12,226 nucleotides of DNA from assembly GCA_050115935.1 (NCBI GenBank), contig JASFPO010000059.1:1-12226 (forward strand), written 5' to 3'. A model generated the notes under the pieces. The model had not been told where the DNA came from. It made no database searches and saw only the letters and a list, made by a program, of their open reading frames with translations. Positions 6,350 through 12,226 of the stretch are shown here, in pieces (position 1 is the first letter of the stretch; each line of letters opens with the position of its first letter). A program made the position numbers and the translations under genes. This DNA comes from GCA-020344715 sp050115935 (lineage in GTDB: Archaea; Thermoproteota; Bathyarchaeia; Bathyarchaeales; Bathyarchaeaceae).

Positions 6350-6711
6350 TGAAGAAGCTCAAGTCAACAAACCCAGAACTGCTCAGCGTCATTCGTTTGC
6401 TGAGGAAAAAATCTGTTGAGACTGAAGCCAATGTATGGCGTGACGTGGCGAAAAGGCTTTCAACATCCAGAAGACGAAGAGTTGCAGTTAATCTCAGTCA
6501 ACTTAACCGTCACACAAAATCGCAAGACACCATAGTAGTTCCAGGCAAGGTTCTGTCTGCAGGAAGCCTTGACCACCCTCTTACTGTGGCTGCCTTCACG
6601 TTTTCAGAGCAAGCAAAAACCAAAATCACTAAGACCAAGGGAAAATGCTTATCAATTCAAGAGCTAATGAAGAAAAATCCGAAAGGCACCAACGTGAGAA
6701 TCATGGGATGA
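6349..6711 (+). CDS. rpl18e: 50S ribosomal protein L18e (eL18)
   Basis: This is the archaeal/eukaryotic-type large-subunit protein L18e, a relative of bacterial L15. The start is the ATG at 6349, overlapping the rpoD stop (TGATG) with GGAG 8 bases before it; a GTG at 6346 would add only one residue. The 120-residue protein begins MKKLKSTNPELLSVIRLLRK and carries the basic patch TSRRRRVAVNLSQLNRH. The C-terminal half includes IVVPGKVLSAG and the AAFTFSEQAK segment typical of the family. The length matches the family norm, and the position between rpoD and L13 is conserved in archaea. Confidence 0.95.
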   Translation: MKKLKSTNPELLSVIRLLRKKSVETEANVWRDVAKRLSTSRRRRVAVNLSQLNRHTKSQDTIVVPGKVLSAGSLDHPLTVAAFTFSEQAKTKITKTKGKCLSIQELMKKNPKGTNVRIMG

Positions 6712-6714
6712 CAA

Positions 6715-7158
6715 ATGGCAACAGAACAGCCTCACACAGTCATCGACGCTTCTGGTCTAATTCTAGGACGCATGGCTAGCATAGTAGCTAAACGTTTGCT
6801 ACAAGGTGAAAACATAGCCATCATAAACGCAGAGAAATCAACAGTTTCCGGCAAAAGACTGAGCAAGATAAAAGAAGCAAGAGAATTTCTTGAAATCGGT
6901 CATCCAGACAAAGGACCGTTTCACCCAAGAAGACCTGACCGCATTGTTCAACGGACAATTCGAGGCATGCTTCCAAGAAGGATTCCAAAAGGACAAAAGG
7001 CCCTTAGCAGACTGCGAGTCTACCTCGGAGTGCCAGATGAATTCAAAAATGTAGAAGTGATGACTCTTTCGCAAGCCAGTGCAAGCAAGCTTAAGGGTCC
7101 ATACCTCACTGTTGGAGAGTTAGCCAAAGAAATTGGTTGGGTTGGGATGAATAGATGA
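6715..7158 (+). CDS. rpl13: 50S ribosomal protein L13 (uL13)
   Basis: L13 is an early-assembly large-subunit protein. The 147-residue product has the characteristic start VIDASGLILGRMASIVAKRLL, followed by IINAEKSTVSG. The central basic segment is HPRRPDRIVQRTIRGMLPRR, then PKGQKALSRLRVYLGVP, as in archaeal L13. The ATG at 6715 lies 3 bases after the L18e stop. The upstream GGGATGA is only a modest ribosome binding site, so ribosomes probably reinitiate. The stop overlaps the S9 start (ATGA). Confidence 0.96.
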   Translation: MATEQPHTVIDASGLILGRMASIVAKRLLQGENIAIINAEKSTVSGKRLSKIKEAREFLEIGHPDKGPFHPRRPDRIVQRTIRGMLPRRIPKGQKALSRLRVYLGVPDEFKNVEVMTLSQASASKLKGPYLTVGELAKEIGWVGMNR

Positions 7159-7574
7159 GCCGAACAGGCAAAATCAAGGTCGTGCTGACTAGCGGCAAGC
7201 GAAAAACAGCTATAGCGCGAGCAACTGTAAAAGCTGGTAAAGGAAGAATACGCATAAACAATGTTCCGCTAGAAATCTTGGAACCGAAGATCGCTCGTGA
7301 AAAGGTCATGGAACCCTTAATGCAGGCCGGAGACGAAGTTTGGAAACAGTTAAACATCGACATTAAGGTTTCGGGCGGAGGTTTCATGGGGCAAGCAGAA
7401 GCTTCAAGAACAGCCTTAGCAAGAGCCTTGCTCAAGTGGACAAAAAGTGCTCATCTACGTAGGGTTTTCTCAGGATTCGACCGCACACTAATTGCTGGAG
7501 ACCCGAGACGCAGGGAACCGAAGAAGTTTGGCGGACCGGGTGCCAGAGCCCGCGATCAAAAGAGCTACCGTTAA
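7155..7574 (+). CDS. rps9: 30S ribosomal protein S9 (uS9)
   Basis: S9 lies in the head of the small subunit, with its C-terminal tail reaching the P-site tRNA. The 139-residue protein has the family markers SGKRKTAIARATV (about 13-25), KVSGGGFMGQAEASRTALARAL (about 71-92) and the terminal GARARDQKSYR, whose last residues SYR are diagnostic. It starts with a 4-base overlap with L13. It is the last gene of the operon here: the rpoN, rpoK and S2 genes that often follow S9 in archaea are absent, and a peptidase gene with its own promoter comes next. Confidence 0.97.
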   Translation: MSRTGKIKVVLTSGKRKTAIARATVKAGKGRIRINNVPLEILEPKIAREKVMEPLMQAGDEVWKQLNIDIKVSGGGFMGQAEASRTALARALLKWTKSAHLRRVFSGFDRTLIAGDPRRREPKKFGGPGARARDQKSYR

Positions 7575-7600
7575 TAGTACAAGGACTAATGAATATTCGC

Positions 7601-7605
7601 TTTTT
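7601..7605 (+). terminator. Possible oligo-T terminator after the S9 gene
   Basis: Five consecutive T occur 27 bases after the S9 stop, within a pyrimidine-rich stretch (CTTTTTCCTG). Archaeal RNA polymerase commonly terminates at such tracts. There is no clear stem-loop, so the call is weak. Confidence 0.35.
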
Positions 7606-7666
7606 CCTGTATTCTCTTACTAATATTGGCACCCGAACATCCTGATGTCCATCTCCTTCTTTGAAG

Positions 7667-7675
7667 AATATTTAT
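7667..7675 (+). promoter_or_regulatory. TATA box of the prolyl oligopeptidase gene
   Basis: AATATTTAT lies about 40 bases upstream of the ATG at 7711. This places the likely transcription start near 7697-7700, with a leader of about 10 bases. The AGGT just before the ATG is only a partial ribosome binding site. Confidence 0.5.
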
Positions 7676-7710
7676 TTGCCGAACCATGACTATCTAGGTC
7701 GGGAAATGGT

Positions 7711-9594
7711 ATGTCTGGAAGAGAAGATCGATACTTGTGGTTAGAGAGTATTGAAGACGTCAAGGTGAAGGAATGGTCTTCGAAAAGAGACAAGGCCTCG
7801 AGAAAACTGCTAGGAATGGTTTCTGCCAAACTTAAGCCTAGAATTGAACATTACTACTCAATTCCGTATGCTCTTATGGTAAGAACAAGCAGGATAGGAC
7901 AGTTTGTTCTATTGCGTGAAAGTGGAAAATTCAAGATCAGATTGATCACTTCCGATGGTCTCACAAGTGATTTGATTGAGTCTACAGATCTTGGAAAAGA
8001 CGTTGTTTTGCAGTGGGTCTATGTTTCTGATGAAGGAGACAAATTTGCCCTTTCCTATTCTTTTGGTGGTTCTGACGAAGGAATATTCAAGGTTGTTGAA
8101 ACACGCTCTGGAGAAGTTCTAGATGAACTCAAGGGAGTAATAAGCGACATCGTATGGCTGGATAGAGACAAATACTTCTACGGGCGGCTCTATCAAAAGA
8201 AGAAGACGCCTGACGGTGTGGCTCCTCCGACAATTAGAATCTTTTTGCGCGAAGACGGGAAAGATGATATGGTGTTCGGTCGTGGTATTCCGACATCACA
8301 TTTTATAGGGCTCAGGAAAAGCACACAGGATTCCAAAGCTCTTCTAACAGTGAGCTACGGTTGGACGAAGAGCGATATATACGCTGGAGAACTGAAGACA
8401 CCTGAGAAATGGAGTCTCGTTTATGGAAAAGGGGATTTTGTAACCTGGCCTGTCGACTATTTCAAGAGAGAGTATCTAGCTGCCTCATTTGATAAAGGAG
8501 GATTTGGCAGGATTCTAGCTGTCAATGAGAACCGAGAAATCCGCGAGATTGTTGAAGAGCAACCATACCCGTTGCAAGAGGCAGTTGTCTCAAGAAACAG
8601 GATAGTCGCTAGCTACCTGGTCAACGCCTCCTCGATGCTGAAAATACACTCGTTAGACACAGCACAAACCCAAGAGATTCAACCTCAACCTTGTGGAACC
8701 ATAGATTCACTTGATTCCAATGGTGCTGAATGTGTTTTCAGGTATGAATCATTCTCTGTTCCATACCGGATCTACACTCTGGAAAAAGACAAATTGCGAA
8801 TCTTGGATTCCACAGACATCCAGAAGCGACTCACTGTCAAGGATTTCAATGTGAAATCGAGAGACTCAACTTCGATCCACGCATTTCGCGTGGGAAGGAA
8901 AGATGAAAAAGGTGGTCGAATACTAGCTTGGGGGTATGGTGGGTTCGCGGTCTCAATAACGCCAAGATTCTATCCGCATCTCGTTCCGTTTCTTGAAGAT
9001 GGTGGAACCTTCGTTGCAGCTAACCTAAGGGGTGGTAACGAGTTCGGTGAGGAATGGCATAGAAGGGGTATGAGAGGTAAGAAGCAAAACGTTTTTGACG
9101 ATTTTATGGCGGTTCTTGAGTCTCTCAAGAGTGAAGACTCGAAGGTTGTGGGCTTTGGGGTGAGTAATGGAGGACTGTTGGTTGGGGCAGTTCTTACTCA
9201 ACGTCCAGAGCTACTTGATGGAGCTCTAATTGGCTATCCCGTGTTGGATATGCTTAGATTCCACAATTTGTTCATTGGGAAGGCTTGGGTTCCTGAATAT
9301 GGTGATCCCGATGATCCAAAGGACACAGGGTTCTTGCGTAGATATTCTCCTTACCATAACGTGAAAAGGCAGAGATATCCGCCGATAATGCTCTACACTG
9401 GTTTGCACGACGATCGCGTTCACCCGGCTCATGCCTTCAAGTTTGGGGCGAAATTGGAGGAAGTTGATGCGTCCTATCTGTTGAGGGTTGAGACAAAGAG
9501 TGGCCATTCAGGGGCAACACCCACGAAAAAGATTGAGGAATACTCAGATATTATGGCGTTTGTCTACAAGACACTCCAAATGGAAGCAAAGTAA
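7711..9594 (+). CDS. Prolyl oligopeptidase family serine peptidase (S9A)
   Basis: Family S9A enzymes cleave short peptides after proline in the cytoplasm. A seven-bladed propeller caps an alpha/beta-hydrolase domain and admits only small substrates. The 627-residue protein starts with an N-terminal helix region resembling the family's 'DPYRWLE' start (DRYLWLESIEDVKVKEW). A beta-rich middle (about 70-385) fits the propeller. The hydrolase domain follows, with GGTFVAANLRGGNEFGEEWH at 430-449, the nucleophile elbow GVSNGG with Ser485, the acid in HDDRVHP (Asp567) and the base in SGHSGATP (His599). All three catalytic residues are in canonical context. Length is slightly below the roughly 700 residues of mammalian enzymes. 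No signal peptide is visible. It stands alone, downstream of and on the same strand as the ribosomal operon, with its own TATA box, and is convergent with the antiporter. Confidence 0.93.
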   Translation: MSGREDRYLWLESIEDVKVKEWSSKRDKASRKLLGMVSAKLKPRIEHYYSIPYALMVRTSRIGQFVLLRESGKFKIRLITSDGLTSDLIESTDLGKDVVLQWVYVSDEGDKFALSYSFGGSDEGIFKVVETRSGEVLDELKGVISDIVWLDRDKYFYGRLYQKKKTPDGVAPPTIRIFLREDGKDDMVFGRGIPTSHFIGLRKSTQDSKALLTVSYGWTKSDIYAGELKTPEKWSLVYGKGDFVTWPVDYFKREYLAASFDKGGFGRILAVNENREIREIVEEQPYPLQEAVVSRNRIVASYLVNASSMLKIHSLDTAQTQEIQPQPCGTIDSLDSNGAECVFRYESFSVPYRIYTLEKDKLRILDSTDIQKRLTVKDFNVKSRDSTSIHAFRVGRKDEKGGRILAWGYGGFAVSITPRFYPHLVPFLEDGGTFVAANLRGGNEFGEEWHRRGMRGKKQNVFDDFMAVLESLKSEDSKVVGFGVSNGGLLVGAVLTQRPELLDGALIGYPVLDMLRFHNLFIGKAWVPEYGDPDDPKDTGFLRRYSPYHNVKRQRYPPIMLYTGLHDDRVHPAHAFKFGAKLEEVDASYLLRVETKSGHSGATPTKKIEEYSDIMAFVYKTLQMEAK

Positions 9595-9623
9595 AGTGTT
9601 CATGTAAACCCGTGCGCATAGAG

Positions 9624-9641
9624 TTTCAGCAAATACTGAAA
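9624..9641. terminator. Inverted repeat after the peptidase gene
   Basis: TTTCAG (9624-9629) and CTGAAA (9636-9641) form a perfect 6-bp stem with a 6-base loop. It lies 29 bases after the peptidase stop, between convergent transcription units, with TTTT shortly downstream on the plus strand. A role as a shared terminator or RNA 3' end is plausible but not shown. Confidence 0.35.
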
Positions 9642-9676
9642 TCAACCAACTTTTGTAAGGCTTGAAGCCCGAAATA

Positions 9677-9702
9677 TGGTGGGCCGGGCGGGATTTGAAC
9701 CC
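9677..9702 (-). repeat. Second copy of the tRNA-Ala 3' end (att-like, copy B)
   Basis: These 26 bases match 25 of 26 bases of the 3' end (T arm, acceptor strand and CCA) of the tRNA-Ala gene at 11431-11456; the single mismatch is at 9683. There is no 5' tRNA half here: no GGGCCGG partner strand lies in the bases upstream on the minus strand, and the neighbouring GGTTTGGAAACC does not extend to a normal anticodon stem. It is best read as an attachment-site copy left by integration into the tRNA gene. An ATG at 9710 reads into it in the same frame as the integrase remnant reads out of copy A. Confidence 0.65.
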
Positions 9703-9795
9703 ACTCCCATTGGACATCCAGCGGTTTCCAAACCCTTGCCTGATAGTTCATAGACGTTCCAGTGATATTCTATTTCCTCAAAATCCTTTCCTTCT

Positions 9796-11034
9796 CTAGG
9801 TGGGTTTCTGTTTGTCTTGTTGCACTTCTGTTTCTTGCGCACGTGCACGTGCGCGCGATACCAAGACCACTCCCACGGTGGAGAATACCGCTGTTGAAAT
9901 TATGACGACAAGTGTTATGTTCAGGTACAAATCCGCATAAGGGAGGTCATACTGCATTGGTATGGTTGCAAGAATCGCAGCGACTAATCCTCGTATCAAC
10001 ATCACGCTCATTATGGAACGTTCCTCACACAACGGACTGCGGATTGTCGCCAATCTCACAGCGCCGAATCGAAGAAACAAAAGCAAAAATGATAAAACTA
10101 CCCCCCAAAACAACGAATCAACGTCAATTGCCACAGCAAGTAAGCCCAAATAAACAAAGAAGAACGATCGTATAAAGAACGCTACCTCCTTCTCAAATTG
10201 TCTCAATCCAGCATCGACAATGACGCTACTTTCTGGTTTACGGTTAAGAATTCTGGATATTTCACCTTCGTTTCCCAACACTATACCGAAAATCAAAGAT
10301 GACAAGGCCCCGTTGCCACCAAGATACTCTGCCACTGAGTATGCAAGAAACACAACTGCCAATGTGAGCATGTATGTATAAGGCACTTTCACTACCTTTC
10401 GAAGAGCCCTTAACCAAGCCAACCCAAAAGCCACACCTATAATAGCTCCGATGGAGAACTGGCTCGCAATATCCCTAGCGATAGTCGCGGAATCTACATA
10501 ACCTGTCATGATTATTCCGATGATAACCAAAGAACCAACCGTGCACAAAATATCATCGATTACAGACTCTAGACTCAGAACGGCTTCACATCTGTCGCTC
10601 ATATGAATTCTATCGACAAGGGACAACACAGCTACGGAACTGCCTCCTCCCCCGAAAATAGCCCCAAACAAAACTGCATACAACAACGGAAGACCCATCG
10701 CATAATGCATGAACAAAGCTACTGCAACGAGAGCAAACAAGAAACCTAACACAGCGAGCAGTACAACTCTCGGACTCTCGGAAAAAACCTTGTAAATACT
10801 CATTCTCAGGCCTCCATCAAACAGAATGACGACGAATGATAGTGTTGCTATATATGGAGCCAAACTCATGATCGATGCAGAGTTAAAAACGCCCAGTACA
10901 GACCCAAACAACATTCCTAAAGCTATCAAAAAAAGCATGTCAGGTACACCTGTCCGTTTGAATAAGTAGTCGCCAAGGAAACCTATTATGATTACGCTAG
11001 CTAGAATGAAAGCAAGCGTAACCCCTTCGATCAA
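9796..11034 (-). CDS. Na+/H+ antiporter, monovalent cation:proton antiporter family
   Basis: This is a membrane protein of 412 residues with about 11-13 hydrophobic helices that exchanges Na+ (or K+) for protons across the cytoplasmic membrane. Family marks are GVPDMLFLIALGMLFG near the start, FVVILFDGGLRMS (67-79), the ion-binding helix LSLESVIDDI (153-162), RSFFFVYLGL (289-298) and LIRGLVAAI (346-354). The ion-binding pair is Asp160-Asp161, whereas electroneutral CPA1 exchangers such as NhaP have Asn-Asp. The C-terminus is a short charged tail with an Arg-Ala repeat. The start is a TTG at 11034, chosen because GAGGT lies 6 bases before it and gives the family N-terminus. It lies inside a tRNA-bounded element remnant, downstream of an integrase fragment. 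Confidence 0.9.
   Translation of the reverse strand: MIEGVTLAFILASVIIIGFLGDYLFKRTGVPDMLFLIALGMLFGSVLGVFNSASIMSLAPYIATLSFVVILFDGGLRMSIYKVFSESPRVVLLAVLGFLFALVAVALFMHYAMGLPLLYAVLFGAIFGGGGSSVAVLSLVDRIHMSDRCEAVLSLESVIDDILCTVGSLVIIGIIMTGYVDSATIARDIASQFSIGAIIGVAFGLAWLRALRKVVKVPYTYMLTLAVVFLAYSVAEYLGGNGALSSLIFGIVLGNEGEISRILNRKPESSVIVDAGLRQFEKEVAFFIRSFFFVYLGLLAVAIDVDSLFWGVVLSFLLLFLRFGAVRLATIRSPLCEERSIMSVMLIRGLVAAILATIPMQYDLPYADLYLNITLVVIISTAVFSTVGVVLVSRARARAQETEVQQDKQKPT
9836..9857. repeat. Alternating purine-pyrimidine palindrome in the antiporter tail
   Basis: Bases 9837-9854 form a perfect 18-bp palindrome (GCGCACGTGCACGTGCGC), and 9836-9857 alternate strictly pyrimidine-purine for 22 bases, a pattern that favours Z-DNA or a cruciform. 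On the coding strand it encodes the Arg-Ala-Arg-Ala-Arg-Ala run right after the last membrane helix, which would fit the positive-inside rule. Confidence 0.7.
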
Positions 11035-11050
11035 AGGTATACCTCAGCTG

Positions 11051-11407
11051 TTATGATAAAAACACTGCATTTAAAGCAGTTTTGGACTGGCTGAATACCG
11101 TGCATTGCATGCATGCGAACAGATGATGTTCCACTCCTTTCGACGAATTCCGATGATCCAGAGTCTTTGGTGTTACTACGATCTCGTTCTCTCCGAACAT
11201 AAAATCCACTAAAGATCTTCTAGCTATATGACAATTTCGACGGCATGCCACTGAATCATCATTGTCACATTTCTTCCAAGCAATCAGAGACCTTGCCATT
11301 TCAGGGCTATTCAGATCGACAAGTCTTGAAAGAGTCCTAAGCTTTCGAGCGTGACCTCGTATCGTTGAATCTGCATAGCCTCTCTTCCTCAAATCCCAAA
11401 CAGTCAC
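11051..11407 (-). pseudogene. Tyrosine integrase remnant, N-terminal core-binding domain only
   Basis: The frame reads VWDLRKRGYADSTIRGH, then KLRTLSRLVDLNSPEMARS, then a helical stretch ending LVDFMFGENE. This resembles the N-terminal SAM-like DNA-binding domain of archaeal phage-type integrases (pattern 'L.krG..dSTI...v..L..L...'). The catalytic domain with its Arg-His-Arg-Tyr residues is absent; after about residue 75 the sequence loses resemblance. The first possible start is a GTG at 11407, without a ribosome binding site. The frame is open further upstream through the whole tRNA-Ala gene to the regulator's stop at 11519-11521, where it reads AGSNPARSTTLELGS across the attachment region. 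Such a read-through of a tRNA 3' end is typical of split integrases. Its 3' end overlaps the antiporter promoter. The family call is by pattern only. Confidence 0.6.
11070..11075 (-). promoter_or_regulatory. TATA box of the antiporter gene
   Basis: TTTAAA, within CTTTAAATG on the minus strand, lies about 38 bases upstream of the TTG start. Transcription would begin near 11045, leaving just enough leader for the GAGGT ribosome binding site (11041-11045). The box sits inside the tail of the integrase remnant. Confidence 0.5.
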
Positions 11408-11430
11408 CGAAACTGAACCGAGTTCAAGTG

Positions 11431-11456
11431 TGGTGGACCGGGCGGGATTTGAACCC
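11431..11456 (-). repeat. tRNA-Ala 3' end serving as att-like copy A
   Basis: This is the 3' part of the tRNA-Ala gene, repeated at 9677-9702 in the same orientation with one mismatch (11437). Including the flank just beyond CCA, 28 of 31 bases agree (11426-11456 against 9672-9702). Similarity stops abruptly inside the T arm. Confidence 0.65.
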
Positions 11457-11506
11457 GCGACCTCCGCCGTGCGAGGGCGGCATTCATACCACTGAACTAC
11501 CGGCCC
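11431..11506 (-). tRNA. tRNA-Ala (anticodon CGC), CCA encoded
   Basis: The minus strand folds into a complete 73-base cloverleaf (11506 to 11434) followed by an encoded CCA (11433-11431). Acceptor GGGCCGG pairs with CCGGTCC and contains the G3-U70 wobble that identifies tRNA-Ala. The D arm has GTTC/GAAT stems. The anticodon stem CCGCC/GGCGG closes the loop CTCGCAC, giving anticodon CGC for GCG codons. The T arm is GCGGG-TTCAAAT-CCCGC, and the discriminator base is A. It has no intron. It starts 12 bases after the stop of the Lrp-like regulator on the same strand, and no separate TATA box is evident, so it may be processed from a longer transcript. Its 3' half is the apparent integration site. 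Confidence 0.95.
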
Positions 11507-11518
11507 ACATGCGCCCTG

Positions 11519-12064
11519 CTACTTACCTTCTCTTTCAATTCCTTCCTTGGCGAGCAGATGTCTGGCCAAGTTTGCAAAACTCAGAGGGAAATAGCGAATC
11601 TTGTCATTAAGATCCACCAAGAAGGTTTGCACTTCCGTCATTTCAAAGAACCTGAACCGTCCTAGCCATTCCCTGTGCTTAACGTATGATTGGTAGTTTT
11701 CATGAAGTGACACAAACACTCCGTCATATCCTAATCCCATTCCTCTTTCAGCCATGATGACATTGAAAGGGCCAATCTTTAAGCTCTCTTCTATTCGGTC
11801 ACGTGAGATTCTTCGTGCTTTTCTAATATCTTCCTTGTTTAGCACTTTTTTCAGCTTGACAAAGGTGACTGCCATTATCTCGTATCCAAGCTTGGCAAAA
11901 TCAGGGATCACGACGTACTCTCGGATGTATCCTTGCTTCTCTAGTTTGCTTCGAACCCTGCTCACTGTTGCTTGGGACCGCTTGATTCTCTTGCTTATCT
12001 CTCTGTCGCTCATCTTGGCATTTTTCATGAGCTCGGAGAGAACTTTCCACTCAATCTCTCTCAT
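11519..12064 (-). CDS. Lrp/AsnC-like transcriptional regulator
   Basis: The 181-residue protein has an N-terminal winged helix-turn-helix of the Lrp/AsnC kind: helices around 3-15, then MSDREISKRI (18-27) and a recognition helix SQATVSRVRSKLEKQGYI (30-47). The C-terminal region (about 50-165) resembles a ligand-sensing RAM-type domain (AERGMGLGYDGVFVSLHENY) but is longer and diverges from the classic form, so effector and targets cannot be named. Most relatives bind DNA as dimers or octamers and control amino-acid or energy metabolism. The ATG at 12064 follows the stop of the zinc-ribbon gene by 3 bases, with AAGGA shortly upstream, suggesting one operon. The tRNA-Ala gene follows directly. 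Confidence 0.85.
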   Translation of the reverse strand: MREIEWKVLSELMKNAKMSDREISKRIKRSQATVSRVRSKLEKQGYIREYVVIPDFAKLGYEIMAVTFVKLKKVLNKEDIRKARRISRDRIEESLKIGPFNVIMAERGMGLGYDGVFVSLHENYQSYVKHREWLGRFRFFEMTEVQTFLVDLNDKIRYFPLSFANLARHLLAKEGIEREGK

Positions 12065-12067
12065 GGC

Positions 12068-12226
12068 TCATTCCTTCATCTCTTTATAGAACTCAATGTA
12101 ACCACAGCTTTTGCAGTAATAGACTTGAATTCTGTCTACACCTTGCTCCTTCAGCTTTTTTTGACGCCGTCTTGTGCATGCAAAAGAATCACCGAGCACT
12201 CGTTTTGTGCCCTTGATCATTTTTCC
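12068..12226 (-). CDS. Small zinc-ribbon protein (5' end may lie outside the window)
   Basis: The minus strand reads GK-MIKGTKRVLGD, SFACTRRRQKK, then DRIQVYYCKSCGYIEFYKEMKE and a TGA at 12068-12070. The YYCKSCGYIEFY end is typical of small archaeal zinc-ribbon proteins. A full ribbon needs another CxxC; the 'GK' encoded by the last six bases of the window would fit the tail of a 'CPxCGK' motif just outside, so the gene probably continues. The alternative start, an ATG at 12220, would leave only one CxxC plus a lone Cys. The stop lies 3 bases before the regulator's ATG, implying cotranscription; the ribbon protein may be a partner of the regulator. Confidence 0.65.
   Translation of the reverse strand, partial: GKMIKGTKRVLGDSFACTRRRQKKLKEQGVDRIQVYYCKSCGYIEFYKEMKE

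Larger units (their letters stand above)
9677..11456 (-). mobile_element. Decayed tRNA-integrated element remnant (about 1.8 kb)
   Basis: The segment is bounded by two directly oriented copies of the tRNA-Ala 3' end. It holds an integrase N-terminal fragment beside the tRNA, and one intact gene, the cation/proton antiporter. In SSV-type archaeal integration the integrase gene contains the attachment site and is split on insertion. Here the fragment lacks a good start codon on the tRNA side, and joining the repeats supplies an ATG in frame. The catalytic C-terminal half of the integrase is missing, so the element cannot move by itself and has probably suffered a large internal deletion. The antiporter could be cargo or a later arrival. 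The boundaries and fragment are seen; the history is inferred. Confidence 0.55.

Noticed and set aside
9677..9790. A second complete tRNA gene (class II or intron-containing) on the minus strand
   Set aside because: The T arm, acceptor 3' strand and CCA are there, and GGTTTGGAAACC looks like an anticodon arm. But no matching 5' acceptor strand GGGCCGG lies upstream, the putative anticodon stem breaks after 2-3 pairs, and the similarity to tRNA-Ala ends where a recombination copy would.
9642..9848. Minus-strand ORF of 68 codons reading through the tRNA-like repeat
   Set aside because: Its start lies inside the antiporter gene and its body has no motif. Only the short in-frame part from the ATG at 9710 matters, as the possible original integrase start.
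11365..11610. Plus-strand ORF of 81 codons
   Set aside because: It reads the antisense of tRNA-Ala (TGRDLNPRPPP), a familiar artefact of tRNA genes, and overlaps the real regulator gene.
1..12226. CRISPR array, transposase or toxin-antitoxin pair
   Set aside because: I saw no regularly spaced repeats, no transposase-like ORF and no paired small-ORF signature beyond the unassigned small proteins listed.

Overview
This window is archaeal chromosome. The central block has the conserved archaeal order S13-S4-S11-RNA polymerase subunit D-L18e-L13-S9. Promoters have AT-rich TATA boxes (TTTAAATA type), and polymerase subunit D carries iron-sulfur motifs. The left side has an archaeal thiolase / DUF35 / HMG-CoA synthase gene set. 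A TACK-type lineage such as Bathyarchaeia fits the protein style (Yip1-like membrane protein, Lrp-like regulator, integrase N-domain), but this is an impression, not a placement.

Layout. Bases 1-2961, minus strand: a thiolase-superfamily protein, then a DUF35-HMG-CoA synthase fusion 1 base downstream, then the start of a Yip1-like membrane protein that runs off the window. Bases 2962-3938: a sparse stretch with small plus-strand ORFs of unknown function. Bases 3941-7574: the ribosomal protein/RNA polymerase operon. It has a clear promoter and 1-4 base overlaps or very short gaps, except for a 96-base spacer with a hairpin before rpoD. Bases 7667-9594: a prolyl oligopeptidase (S9A) with its own TATA box. 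Bases 9595-11506, minus strand: a CPA-type Na+/H+ antiporter and an integrase N-terminal remnant, lying between an intact tRNA-Ala gene and a second copy of its 3' end. Bases 11519-12226, minus strand: an Lrp/AsnC-like regulator and a partial zinc-ribbon protein, upstream of the tRNA.

The two most interesting points are these. (1) The thiolase homologue has lost the nucleophilic Cys and both catalytic His loops (to Arg/Ser/Phe, Tyr and Asn), yet it is intact and tightly coupled to an HMG-CoA synthase that keeps its Cys/Glu/His triad and carries the DUF35 bridging domain fused to its N-terminus. Archaeal thiolase, DUF35 and HMG-CoA synthase normally form a three-protein complex; here the complex seems rebuilt around a non-thiolase partner. 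(2) The tRNA-Ala/antiporter region looks like a decayed tRNA-integrated element. A 26-base repeat (25 matches) bounds it, and joining the two repeats in silico gives an integrase N-terminus its missing ATG in frame. This matches the split-integrase logic of SSV-type archaeal elements, with an antiporter as the only remaining intact gene.
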